64,000 nt of DNA, taken from contig JAMWFC010000113.1 in assembly GCA_027475525.1 (NCBI GenBank), positions 930,001 through 994,000 on the forward strand, in the 5' to 3' direction. Origin of the DNA: Macrolepiota albuminosa (Eukaryota; Basidiomycota; Agaricomycetes; Agaricales; Agaricaceae). Position 1 is the first letter of the stretch, and every line of letters starts with the position of its first letter. The notes below the pieces were generated by a model. That model saw only the letters and a program-made list of their open reading frames with translations. It had not been told where the DNA came from and did no database searches. A program made the position numbers and the translations under genes. This document shows positions 49,700-60,377 of the stretch, piece after piece.

Positions 49700-51813
49700 G
49701 AGTCTTAGGCTACAGTGAGGATGGCAGGATCATCGCTAGATCTTAGCGACTTGAGGTAGGTTTCAACCAGGTCAATGGACATAGCTTCTTTGAGTGGTGT
49801 GTCCTCTTCTTTGATTTTCAGTGCTACCATCTCTGTTATGTACGCAAATCCAGGTAGCACGTCATTGTATTCATCCACCGCTGTTACATTGTTAGCTACG
49901 TTTTGTCAAGGGGTAACTGCTGTACGCATCTGATTCCTGACATCTGGTGCCACACTGCATAGCTCTCCTACTGATAGCATCACTTGACCCTTCATAATGC
50001 GATTGAATACCTGCTTGGATTTTTCTGTATCATAGATGGGTGCAGTTGGTCAATAGCCCCCTGCTGGTCTGTCTGGCACCCCAAAGTTTCGATTTACAGG
50101 TGGAGCGTAGTTACTGGCAAGTCCTGAATAAGGGTGCAGTGGCGGTTCTGTTATAGCGGGAGCTTTAGTTGTATCAGAAATGTCATTATTAGCGCTAGCG
50201 TTTGGAGGTTTTACTGGTGCTGGTTCCAAGGTAGCGCCTGCGGGCCTATAGTCCTTTAACAGTTGCTTGCCCTTTTTGATCTCTACTCCATCAAAGACCT
50301 GATTTTTTAGCGACTTCAATTCCCTTTCTAACATCTCGATCCTTTCCTCGCATGACAATGTGGGTTGCTTGTTAACAGCGTTAAGCTGGAGTACTTCATG
50401 GATTAGTGCCTGTTGTGGAGTCGCTTCTGCCTCCGTTGCTGCTGTACTATTGAGGTTGCCTGTCGCTAAGTTCCCAGGGCTACGTTGGTGCCACTCATCA
50501 ATTTGTCCCTGGAAAGTTCTGTGCTCTGGATACAGAGGGATGTTAGCGTCTGAGGGTAGGACTATTTTGCCGTTGGCGCCTCAGCGTGCTCTGCTTTGGC
50601 ATAGATACTGTTTGAGGAGAGTGCAGCGGCCTCTAGTCATCGTATGTCCTGCCTCACCACAGAAGTGACAAAGCCCGGGTTGCATATTACTTTGTGGCAC
50701 GCTCAAGCTGGATGAGATCAGTGTTTCTAGCTTGCTCATAACGTTAGCAACAGCCATGTTGACTGTGTTTTCTAGATTCTCCTTCTTAACAAAGCTTCCC
50801 TGGTTGTTAGCAGCACTAGGTGCTGGCACCACTGGCGGCACATTTCCTCCATTATCAGCGCTAAAAGGTCGCTAAAACGGAATGCCAGTATCCGTGCCTT
50901 TAAGTATCCATTTACCTGCATCAAAGACGTCTTCTATATCATAGGGTTCCTCAGGATGGTGGTCGGACTTAAGAATTTTCAAGCGACAAGCTATCCAGGT
51001 CCATAACAATGTCAGAATTCCTTGTTGAAACAAGCACTGTTCCTCATTCCTGTAGAGTTTGCCATTCTGTACTAGCCATTGTGCAATTTGTTGGAAATCT
51101 TGATAATAGGTAGATAATGTGCCTAGCATATAAATGCCCATGGCAAAGATATCTTGCACCAGTTTCTGGATTTCCAAAACTGTATAACACGTGGACTCTT
51201 CAGCGCCAGGGTATAGTTTAATAATGGCCTTTTTCCATTCATCATAAGTAAATTGTCTAGGCACCGCGTCCTTGGTCAATCCTTGGAACTTGTCCACCCC
51301 TGTCCAGAATTCCGCAGTATTGTAGGAAACGTATCTGGCAGCGTATTCTTTCATCTGTGTATTATCGGTGACTCGGCAGTCACGTAGTAAATATTCCAAT
51401 TCTTGGAAGTACTGTGTTAACTTGCAAGGCTTTGTTTTATCCTATTTTGGCAACAAGAAGTGGTTTTTTGGCGGCATGTGTGGTGTGTTTACCTGCTCCA
51501 TATTAGCTGGCGTTGATGTCATAGTAGGAATAGTGGTGTTAGTGTTAGTCTCGCTTGGCATGGTTGTAGTCAGTACAGGCTCAAGTAGTTCTGAGTTGCT
51601 AGATTCTGGCAATAATGACCTAGACAGCTCTTCCAAAGGAGTAAGTGGTGTATGGTTTTCACCTGCTAAGTACTCAAATGGTTGGGAGAATGGGAAGAAG
51701 CTTTTGGCCAAGCTATCTGGAGCGGCTTCAAGTTCCTGGTCCAAAGTCTGCCTTGGTAGCATGCCTGGTAAATGCGGCGAGTCAGTGGGAATCTGTTCAA
51801 ACGCGCTCTCCAA
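49700..51813 (-). pseudogene. gypsy-3 Gag
   Basis: Starts at 51813 (MESAFEQIPTDSPHLPG), stops at 51442, then continues in frames at 50872-51399 (capsid-like ARYVSYNTAEFWTG, WKKAIIKLYPGAEE), 50581-50841 (zinc knuckle LCHFCGEAGHTMTRGRC) and 50050-50358 (coiled coil MSCEERIEMLERELKSLK). The breaks are single stops or frame changes. Confidence 0.8.
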
Positions 51814-51870
51814 TAGGAGGTGGTGCTGTTGCTGGGCTCGAGTTTCCGGCAGAATTCTGCCTTAATAGAA

Positions 51871-51889
51871 CCCCTCGCGGTGGGCTCCA
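51871..51889 (-). other. Primer-binding site of gypsy-3
   Basis: On the element strand TGGAGCCCACCGCGAGGGG starts four bases after the 5' LTR. TGG plus a 16-base match to a plausible tRNA 3' end (ending ...GTGGGCTCCA) is the conventional full-tRNA primer arrangement, unlike the copia elements here. The tRNA was not identified. Confidence 0.6.
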
Positions 51890-51893
51890 AAAA

Positions 51894-52940
51894 TGATGAC
51901 GCCAACTGTGGTTGGGTGCGCTGGACGTATATGCAGTACAACACCGTCTCCAGCACCTGGCATGCAGGTTTGTGAGGAGTCCTGGCAGGGTTCCAGTGTG
52001 CTTGAGTAGATGTAATAGGGCGATGCGCTAGATGATAGCGCCTCAGGTGCTACCTAGCAAATGGTAAGCATTGTAGTTTAGGTGAAGATATAGAGAATAA
52101 GCTGAATAGCGCAGCGTAGTGTGCCTGTAGGTGGCACCGTAAACGACGAAGACGAGATAGACAAAGCTAGTGCCAAACTTTAGTGATGAAGTCAGGCAAA
52201 GCTAGTGCGATTTGAATGTTAAGTGTAACTGGATGCTCAAGAGGTTACTATTTGTTGTTATATACATGGAAAGTAGCTAGTTTTTATACTATGCACTACA
52301 GTATTTCCAAAATAAGTCTATTGACGGCGCTACCAATTAGCGCCTCTCCTCATGGTTGTAGCTAACGGCCACCTGTCAACGGCGACCTGCAGCACATGGA
52401 TGACGGCGACCAACGGCGACTCTAAAACTACTTAGAAATGGTACGAGTTTGCTCACTTTTTGATGTTATTTAATTGGCCCTGCCATTCTGGAGTATGGTC
52501 AGAAAATCCTTGACAGACGCCGTGAGCGCTAATCCCAGCACTAAACATTGTACCATCTTTTGATAGATTTGAATGTTGGGTCTGCATGTATCCTGTCTCG
52601 TCATCATTGCTTCCTTTAGACTTCTGATTGAAGTGTCTCAGTAATTGACAGCGCCAATTACTAACTCCTTTTAGTATTGATCGGGGTTTGGTCAGAGTCA
52701 ATTTCCCTTCATTGTGCTAGCGCTATGAGTTCTGAGCCTCCTTGGTCTTCAAAGTAGATGAGTGGAGTGTGCTGAGGGACTGATACTGGTGATTTTTAGG
52801 GTAAATGGATAAGTCCTGCCATAGAGCGACAGCACTAGGGCTGCTCTGTGCCCAAGCTGGTCACTAGAGTCTTCAGTGTGTCAAGTGTTGGTCAACCTAT
52901 AATGTACCTTGATGCGCTCAGTCTGAGTAGAAGCCTATCA
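51894..52940 (-). repeat. 5' LTR of gypsy-3
   Basis: 1047 bp, TGATGACGCC...GCCTATCA on the plus strand; nine bases longer than the other LTR owing mainly to GAGTCTTCA near 52866. Confidence 0.92.
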
Positions 52941-54869
52941 ATGCTACCTGAAGAAAGAAATGGCACAGCAGCAGACCTGTATGAAGTCTTTGACATACCC
53001 TCCTCCGACTCTACAGACACCCCTGTCCCACTGACCCAGCCTGATGCCCTACATATCTCCTCCACCCCGACCATGGTTATGCCAGCTCCTGTTGTTGGCC
53101 CTCACAGATCAGCCCGCCTCGCTGGGAAGGTAGGTGTACCAACACTGACACCGCCTGATGAGGACCTGATTGCCCCTGATAATGCCAACCCTGAAAGTGA
53201 GGAGGAGATGTTTGCGGCCATGCCTGGTGCCTTATCCTTGCATATCACTAACCCTGATGAATTGTGGGTCCTGAGGTCCTACTTGGAAGCGATGCGCCAT
53301 CCTGATTTGTGGCATGAGCCCATGGACCAAGAAATGGTGAGGATGTGGGAGTGTAAGGTGTGGCGGCTAGTTGAGAGGCCTGAGGGTGCCAGAACTATGA
53401 AGAATTGGTGGGTTTTCACGTTGAAGTATGGTGCGGATGGGAGAGTTGTGGGGAGGAAGGCCAGATTGGTTGCGAAAGGGTTCTCCCAGATTCCTGGGGT
53501 CGACTACTTCGCAACCTACGCATCAGTTGTCAAATACGAGTCCCTCTGCATGAATCTGGCCATCAGCACCATCGAGGATTATGGAATCTGGCAGGTTGAC
53601 TACACTAGTGCTTACCTAAACATGCTGACGCAAGTCCCTATCCTGATGGAACAGCCGGAGGGGTATGAGGTGACGGCCAGCGAGGTTTATTGTGTCAACA
53701 TCAATGAGGGCAAATGGGTCTGGGGGAGCTTGGCAGTGGAGAATGGTGTGGGAGAGAATGAGAGAGATTTGGTTTCCTTACTCAACAAAGCACTGTACGG
53801 GACGATGAATGGTGCCAGAAATTGGTGGAAGACACTGGATGATGAGATGAAAAGGCTGGGCTACAAGCGGTCAGAAGCAGATCAGTCAGTGAGATCAAGG
53901 GATAAGAATGGTGAGAGGACAGTGACCAGCACATACACAGACAATACATTAGGAATGTCGTCATCGAAAGCGGAAGCGGAGAGAGCATGGAAGGAACTTG
54001 GCAAAAAGTACAAAATCAAAGATCTCAGCGACATCAAGTTTGTCTTGGGTATACGAGTCACATGCAACTGGAGAAACCACCTCATCACACTCGACCAAGA
54101 GGAGTACCTGAAGCGCACTCTGGAGAAGTTTGGTATGGCGGAATGTACCCCAAAGTACACACTGTTACCCCCAGGAATCATACTAAGCCGATCCCAGGCA
54201 CCGATGACCAAGGAGGATCGCCAATACATGAAGGATAAACCTTATTCAGAGGTTCTTGGCTCGCTGATGTATGCTCAGGTCGGGACTCGCCCGGACATTG
54301 CTTTTGCAATCACCTGTCTCAGCCGATTCATGACCAATCCCAGGACATCACACTGGCTTGCACTGCTCCACATTATGCGGTACATTAAAGAAACACTATC
54401 ATACAAGCTTTGTTATGGAGGTCGAGACTATACCGACTATATACCACGTGGGTACTACAATTCAGATTTTGTGGCAGATGTAGATACACAGAAATCAGTG
54501 TCTGGGGGAGTCTTCATCCAAGCTGGGGGACCCACGTGCTGGAGTGCTAAATACCAAGATACCGTATTGACTTCTATAATGGAAGCAGAATACATAGCCC
54601 TAGAAAGAGCAGCCAAACAGATGCAGTGGATGTTCTCGGCGTTGGCAGAGATTGGTTTTGGAGTTCCCCTTCCTGCTATCCTGAAGGGCGACAACAATGG
54701 ATCAATCATAATAGCAGAGAACAAGAAAGGCCACAACCATGTTAAACATATCGATGTCCGGCATCACTTTATACGCCACTCGGTTGAGGAAGGAAAAGTC
54801 AGAATTGAATACGTACCAACTGTGGAGAATATCGCCGACCTATTCACAAAACTGCTCCCATGCCCATAA
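52941..54869 (+). pseudogene. copia-3 polyprotein, RT and RNase H part
   Basis: Continues the copia-3 frame after gypsy-3. Clear copia RT (ARLVAKGFSQIPGVDYF, QVDYTSAYLN, MEQPEGYEV) and RNase H (YYNSDFVADVDTQKSVSGG, MEAEYIALERA, LKGDNNGSI, HIDVRHHFIRH). The RT active site reads YTDN where copia-2 has YTDD, removing a catalytic Asp, and one RNase H Asp region is Asn. Otherwise open to 54869. Compared with copia-2 most codon differences are C/G to T/A transitions. Confidence 0.92.
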
Positions 54870-54934
54870 CACCACAAGTTCTGCCTGGCCCTCTGCCTGT
54901 GCAACGTTTGACATGTGCCACAAGTCTGGAGGAG

Positions 54935-55206
54935 TGTTGGTGGGAGATCGCGGTGCACGTCAGCCAGATGCGATTACCACATGAGGCATGTACCACAATG
55001 GGAGGTGATCAGGAAACTGTACAGTCGGAGGTTATGGATTCGGAATTGGAAATAACATACCTCAGTCGTTTATATACCGACTGAGGTATGTGCTATAATA
55101 ATTCATGGGTTGCCAGTTATTAATGTAGCCATTAGTCTCTGTTAACAACAGGTACATAGATACAATCTAAGTCGTTTATACACTGACTGAGTCTCTGTTA
55201 ACAACA
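54935..55206 (+). repeat. 3' LTR of copia-3
   Basis: 272 bp. The stem-loop at 55055-55091 has arms ACATACCTCAGTCG and CGACTGAGGTATGT. Differs from the 5' LTR by scattered transitions, many at CpG. Confidence 0.93.
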
Positions 55207-55211
55207 TAATA

Positions 55212-55953
55212 ACATAGAACATATGGAAGAAAATGCTGTTGAAGAGCCTGATCTTGAGTATGAATGTACTGGGGATATTATTAGTTTCATATTTTTGGAG
55301 GATGGAGAAGAAGGAGACAAATTTATTAAGGAGGACCTTCCTGATCTCCAGCAAGTGTCTGACTCAGATGAGTCCAATTGTAATAGCATTCCTGATCTAC
55401 AGTCTGTATCTGATACAGAGGAATCCAAAGATTCTGGTAGTATAGATGACGAAGTATACAATGGGATTCCTAACTCAGAAACTGACCCCTCCAAGAGAAA
55501 TGAACAGTTGGCTGATGACGTCAGAGAATCTGACATTGAGACGTCTGATGCTAAAGTCCTGCTGAGTCCACCAAGAAATTTTGGAAGAGACGTTTACGAT
55601 ACAGATGCACTGAATGGAGAAGTTAAGGTGTATCATCTATGGAAAGAAGAGTTAGCACACAGAAAGCCTGATAGAATAGGTAGTGCTCAAGGTCGGAAGA
55701 TGGAGTACTTCTTAGAGCTAAGACAGCCCTACCCTGAAGATCCAGCCAATTGTCTACAGTTCCGAGGTCATCGTTTCTTGTTCTATGACATTAGTGAGGA
55801 CAAGATCTGCCTCATAGATATAATAAGAAACTTTGACACTGTGCTGCCCAAAAGCCTGGTTGAAGATCAAAATTTTGAACCATCGCTGTGGTACACTCAC
55901 CAGTGCCATGCTGCATCTGGAATTGCGCTCAATCGGAGACAGTGGTATAATGT
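55212..55953 (+). pseudogene. gypsy-2 Gag-protease linker
   Basis: Frame continues from 37176 (EELN) after the target duplication of copia-3 into an acidic, Ser/Asp-rich linker (DLEYECTGDII) with repeated DLQ.VSD motifs like those at 37000-37080. A more structured segment follows (KVYHLWKEELAHRKPDRIG, QFRGHRFLFYDISED) up to the solo LTR insertion. Confidence 0.7.
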
Positions 55954-56017
55954 TGATAGGACCCCATACAGGATCAACGCATCAACAGCAGGCTACAGCA
56001 ACATGGCACTGGCTCGG

Positions 56018-57028
56018 TGATAGGACCCCATACAGGATCAGCGCATCAACGGCAGGCTACGGCAATGCGGCATTGGCTCGGGATACCTTAGCGTGTGCTA
56101 ATTAACCAATTTTGGCAATATTTGACGCCCGCGCACGGCAAGAAGCAGATCTGATCAATAATAGCACTGACAGCAGACAGAATGACAACTGACAGATGGC
56201 ATCAGTCACTAACAACAGCGCTTAGGGAGAAGCCTGATGATCTATCAAAACTGACGGACAGCTTGGCGTTTGACCTTAGCATCTGACATTGCTTAGCGCC
56301 TTGATTTGGCGCCTGACATCGCTAAGTATTTTGGGCAGACAGAAGGGTGATGGATTGATGGTTTAGCACCGCGATCTGCGATTTGGCGCCTGACATCGCT
56401 AAGTATTTTGGGCAGACAGAAGGGTGATGGATTGATGGTTTAGCACCGCGATCTGCTGCCTGGTGTCACTAAGGTTCTTGAATGGACGGTAGGGATCTGA
56501 AACCGTTGGAGCTACCCCTATAAAATTTTCTAGTTTACCGCACTTTGGCAATGGTTGGTCACTGGCGACGGTGAACTCCTGGTAGTATATAAAGTACTTA
56601 CTGACTTGTACATACCCATCGAACAATAGAGCAGAGTTTCCTGTTCCCCTTTCTTCAGTCTCCCTTACGCTCAAGATTTCATTTACGGTCGGCAATGTCG
56701 AACTCTTCGGCAGTTGCAGACTATTGCTAGCCTTTGACCTATTCGTGCCTTGCAGCTATGGCAGGCATTTATGACGCTTAGACTTCGCTAAGCTTACTGT
56801 GTTCTTGCCGCTGACATTGCCGTGTTCGCTTACCGCTTCTTTTATAGGCGCTTTATCTTAGCGCTTTACACTTGCCGACCCCCTTACCGACTATACCTCA
56901 TTTTCACAGGCGCGTTCTCTGGGACCTGCCCGGGACTCCTCACATCACGTATAGCGCGCCCAACGCAAGCTTTTGGTACGGTAACACTATAGTTATATTT
57001 GTTACTGACCAAACTTTGGGCGTCATCA
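56018..57028 (+). mobile_element. Solo LTR A (family S) nested inside solo LTR B
   Basis: 1011 bp as assembled, 934 bp without the 77-bp duplication, matching the 951- and about 929-bp sister copies. Flanks are TCGG (56014-56017) and TTGG (57029-57032). A TATA-like TATATAAA occurs near 56585. Confidence 0.85.
56303..56456. repeat. Exact 77-bp tandem duplication 6, inside solo LTR A
   Basis: Copies 56303-56379 and 56380-56456 are identical. Sister copies of the LTR have this segment once. Confidence 0.95.
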
Positions 57029-57901
57029 TTGGGATACCTTAGCACATGCTAATTAACCAATTTTGGCAATATTTGATGGCTGCACATGGCAAGAAGCAGA
57101 TCCGATCAATGATAGCACCAATGGCAGACAGAATGACAACTGACAGATGGCATCAGTCACTGACAACAGCACTTAGCAAGAAGACTGATGATCTATCAAA
57201 AACTGACAGACAGCTTGGCATTTGACCTTGGCATCTGACATTGCTTAGCGCCTCGATTTGGTGCTTGACGTTGCTTAGTATTTTGGATGGACAGTAGATT
57301 GATGGATTGATGGTTTAGCACTGCGATCTGCTGCCTGGCATCACTAAGTGTCTTGAATAGACGGTAGGGATCTGAAACCGTTGGAGCCACCCCTATAAAA
57401 TTTTCTAGTTTGCCGCACTTTGGTGTTATTAGTCACTTGGTGATGGTGGACTCCTTGTAGTATAAAAATACTTACCGACTTGTACATACCCACCAGAACA
57501 GAGTTTCCTGCCCCCCTTACTCCAGTCTCCCTTATGGTCTAAATCTTATTTATGGTCAGCAACATCAAAGTCATCAGCAGTTGCAGACTATCGCTAGCCC
57601 ACGACATACTTGTGCCTTGCAGCTATGGCAGGCATTTTAACAACACTTAGACTTTGCTAAGCCTACTGTGTTCTGGCCACTTACATTGCCATGTTCACTT
57701 ACCGCTTCTTCCATAGGCGCTTTTACCTTAGTGCTTGACACTTGCCGACCTCTTTCAGACTTTACTTTATTTTCATAGGCACGTTCTCTGGGACCTGCCC
57801 AGGACTCCCCTCATCACTTTTAGCATGCCCAACACAAGCTTTTGGCATGGTAACACTATTACTACATTTGTTACTGACCAAACTCTGGGCGTCATCAACG
57901 T

Positions 57902-58826
57902 AGGACTGGCTTTTGATATATGGGCTTGGAATGTGGCTCAAGTGCCGCAACAAGGTGGCCCATACCTCAAGGATGATGACTCCCAGCCCTCCAAGCAATG
58001 GGGATGGTTTAAGGTGAACCAAATTGCTGACACCAAATTCAAAGTTTATAATTGAATTCTGGAGTTTTGCACAAATGTTTTGGAAGAATACCTAAAGAAT
58101 TTATTATTCAATATTGTACACTGGTACAAGAAACAGTTAGATAGAAGGTTAGACCAGATTCAAGATGTGTTCTTTGAAGAAGAATGAGAAAACTTAGGGT
58201 TGGATCTGTTGGAACACAATCCTGAGTGCAGGTCAACAGACCCTGATCTGGCTGACTTGTTGAGAATTATTAGCACTCAAAACTGCCTACAGGTTGATGC
58301 TATGCCCACCTCCTTAAGAGTGTCAGAGCTCTATGGCCAATAAGTCAAGGTTGGGACCTTCCTAGCACTGTTCTATGACAATATCCGATGTAAAGAAATA
58401 GCACAAGACATTCTCAAGCTGTTAGTCATTGTGGTAAAACTAGCGGGACATCCGGTGTGCACGTTGGTTGATTCAGGGTCTCTTGGAAACTTTGTCTCGA
58501 CAATGGTGGTGAAACAATTAAAATTAAAAAAGCAGGAATTATCACAAGCCATATCTGTGCTGCTAGCAGCTCAAGAGTTGAGGTCCAAAGTGAATTATGG
58601 TGTCACTGCCAAGATAGAGTATCAGAATATCAAGGGTTCACGTTACTTTGACGTGATGAACTTACATGGTTACAATATAATACTTGGAATGCCATGGATC
58701 TACCAGAATAAGATAGCAATAGGACTTAACCCTCCTCAAGTTATAATTGGAGGTAACATCATTCTGATAAATGAAAACAATATTAATAAAACAGAAATAC
58801 GGCTACACCAGGAATTGAACACTTAG
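57902..58826 (+). pseudogene. gypsy-2 aspartic protease region
   Basis: After the solo LTRs the frame resumes (VGLAFDIWAWNVAQV) and shows a few TGA/TAA stops before an open stretch at 58431-58826. That stretch holds a retropepsin: TLVDSGSLGNFVS with the catalytic DSG, the flap, and ILGMPWI near the end. It is followed by stops rather than by the RT expected in gypsy elements. Confidence 0.82.
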
Positions 58827-58962
58827 CTCCGAACAGAAAAGACCAGAACAGAAGCAGCTTGGAGTCAGCAGGAACAGGAAAACCAGAAACTACGAAAGAG
58901 TTCATGGCCAGAATATCACCCCATTTTGTCTTAGAGGCCCTAAGGAACAAAAGGAGGGTGGG

Positions 58963-59574
58963 TTGAGAGGTGAGACTAACCTTGAAAGCAAAAGACTATA
59001 CATATGTATACCAGCAAGAGATGAGACATGGATGAGTTATTTTGAAGTCCTGAAACTGGATTTATTACCTCTATATTTTGATTTACTTGGGATCAAAAGT
59101 ATGGCTGAGTTACTAAATGGTGTGGGTGCACCATCTCCTGATGACCAACAAATCTATTTGGGAATGGTTGATGCAGCACCACTTAAAAGTGAGGAAGGAC
59201 TTACCTGCAATGTGATGCAGGACCTCCTTACAACCCCCATCTCTTTTCTCTATCTATCTCTGGCCAACCTCCCTTCCATTCACCTTCTAATTCTGCTCTA
59301 TTATGCCAATTATTGTTATGGAGGGCACTACAATTACCATGGTCATGGACTCTCATATTGTGGCCAACCCTATGATGTCCTGAGCACACCCAAGCACCCT
59401 GATTGGAAGGGATATACCAAGCGAGCCACTTTCTTTGGCTTTATACAGTTTGCCAAGATCTTCAACTCAGTCTCTAAATGTGAATACAAGTATTGGTTTG
59501 CGAGATATGATGCTAAGACAGATTGTTGGGTTGCTCCTGTGCATCGTGAGCTTATCACTATTCCTGGTCACTGA
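58963..59574 (+). CDS. gypsy-2 3' tail ORF of unknown function
   Basis: 203 codons with no RT, RNase H, integrase or chromodomain motif. It has a hydrophobic Leu-rich middle (SFLYLSLANLPSIHLLILLY), a Tyr/His/Gly-rich patch (CYGGHYNYHGHG) and a C-terminal block with conserved-looking aromatics (WKGYTKRATFFGFIQFAKIF, YKYWFARYDAKTDCWVAP). Whether it is part of the original element, a replacement of pol, or a fragment of another gene is unclear. A possible further frame follows at 59755-60030. Confidence 0.4.
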   Translation: MRGETNLESKRLYICIPARDETWMSYFEVLKLDLLPLYFDLLGIKSMAELLNGVGAPSPDDQQIYLGMVDAAPLKSEEGLTCNVMQDLLTTPISFLYLSLANLPSIHLLILLYYANYCYGGHYNYHGHGLSYCGQPYDVLSTPKHPDWKGYTKRATFFGFIQFAKIFNSVSKCEYKYWFARYDAKTDCWVAPVHRELITIPGH

Positions 59575-60377
59575 AGGAGGTAATGTCAATACCATCATGT
59601 TGAAAACCACCATGACTGCCCTCTACCAACCCCATCTCACCAACTCATTCAAAAACTACTTTTATCAGTGCTGCTGAGATGAGCACAAGGAACAAGCAGG
59701 TTGTGACAGTGACAGCAACGACTCTGAATCTGGCTTTAGTGATGACACAATATCTTGGGTGATAATACTTGCCACAATCAATTGCGTTCCCCTATTCTCA
59801 GCCCCAACAATCAGCCTCCTCCTTCTAAACAACTGTCCACCTCACATGCTATCTCACGTAAAGTCCAGCCTGCAGTTCCCACCAAAAGAATTGTCTGCAA
59901 CTCTAGGGGAAGCCCAGTTATCATGGCTGCAGATCAATTCATAATCGACCATTGTTACACACCTGACAGCCCTTGCTCTACTTGCAATCCCACGTTGTTG
60001 ACTTGCTCAGGTGTTGATGACGACGTCTAGATGAAGAATGTCAATGCCTCAAAGGCATCTGAAGAATTTTTTGATTTTTACGTGTCCCAAGCCAACTGAA
60101 CCATGACTCCAGATGGATGCCACATTGTATACCCTCAAGTTTGATTTAATTCCCACTCCATGGACTTCTAGAGCTATCTTGACCTCCCACATTCATTTAA
60201 CTTTGATTTGATCTTATCTGTTTTGCCCAAAACCATAACTTTCTTTTGTTAAGTGCAGTTTAATTCTTATTGCAACTTTTTAATTGTCTTATCCCACCCA
60301 ATTGTTGGTCCCCCTCTTTATTGACTCTTTTCCTTTAGTGAGATGAGCCAGGACCGCCTGTTTATCTGAAGGGCATA
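59575..60377 (+). other. gypsy-2 3' internal region
   Basis: About 800 bp with only one moderate open frame (59755-60030, Pro/Ser-rich, no family). The last bases before the LTR contain GAAGGGCA, a plausible polypurine tract. Confidence 0.45.

Larger units (their letters stand above)
39784..52940 (-). mobile_element. Large Ty3/gypsy element gypsy-3 with two antisense spliced genes
   Basis: 13,157 bp between long LTRs at 39784-40821 (1038 bp, 3' LTR) and 51894-52940 (1047 bp, 5' LTR), which differ by many transitions and a short insertion of about 9 bp near 52866. Gag-Pol is on the minus strand (about 45540-51813). Between the end of pol and the 3' LTR lie about 4.5 kb of plus-strand spliced genes. 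A tRNA primer site next to 51894 and a purine tract (TTGAGGGAAGA) next to 40821 confirm orientation. I found no clear target duplication. Gag-Pol is broken at several points, so this copy is inactive. Confidence 0.9.
37177..55206 (+). mobile_element. Ty1/copia element copia-3, split by gypsy-3
   Basis: 272-bp LTRs at 37177-37448 and 54935-55206, target duplication TAATA (37172-37176, 55207-55211). The polyprotein is the same subfamily as copia-2 but has stops and frameshifts and fewer CpGs. Gypsy-3 (39784-52940) sits between its integrase and RT parts; without it the element is about 4.87 kb, nearly the size of copia-2. Confidence 0.93.
55954..57897 (+). mobile_element. Solo LTR B (family S), interrupted by solo LTR A
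   Basis: Its first 64 bp are 55954-56017 and the rest is 57029-57897, about 929 bp when joined. Flanked by ATGT (55950-55953) and ACGT (57898-57901). Removing it restores the gypsy-2 frame (YN to VGLAF). It has fewer CpGs than LTR A and than the copy in copia-1. Confidence 0.85.

Noticed and set aside
39779..52945. Target-site duplication for gypsy-3
   Set aside because: The five bases before 39784 (CACAC) and after 52940 (ATGCT) do not match. Boundaries are supported by LTR alignment and the primer site, so I report none.
23831..57390. A similar minus-strand ORF (...CGKLENFIGVAPTVSDPYR...) in all three family-S solo LTRs
   Set aside because: It recurs because the LTRs are homologous, not because of selection. 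It lies within promoter-like LTR sequence, has no family and is truncated differently in each copy.
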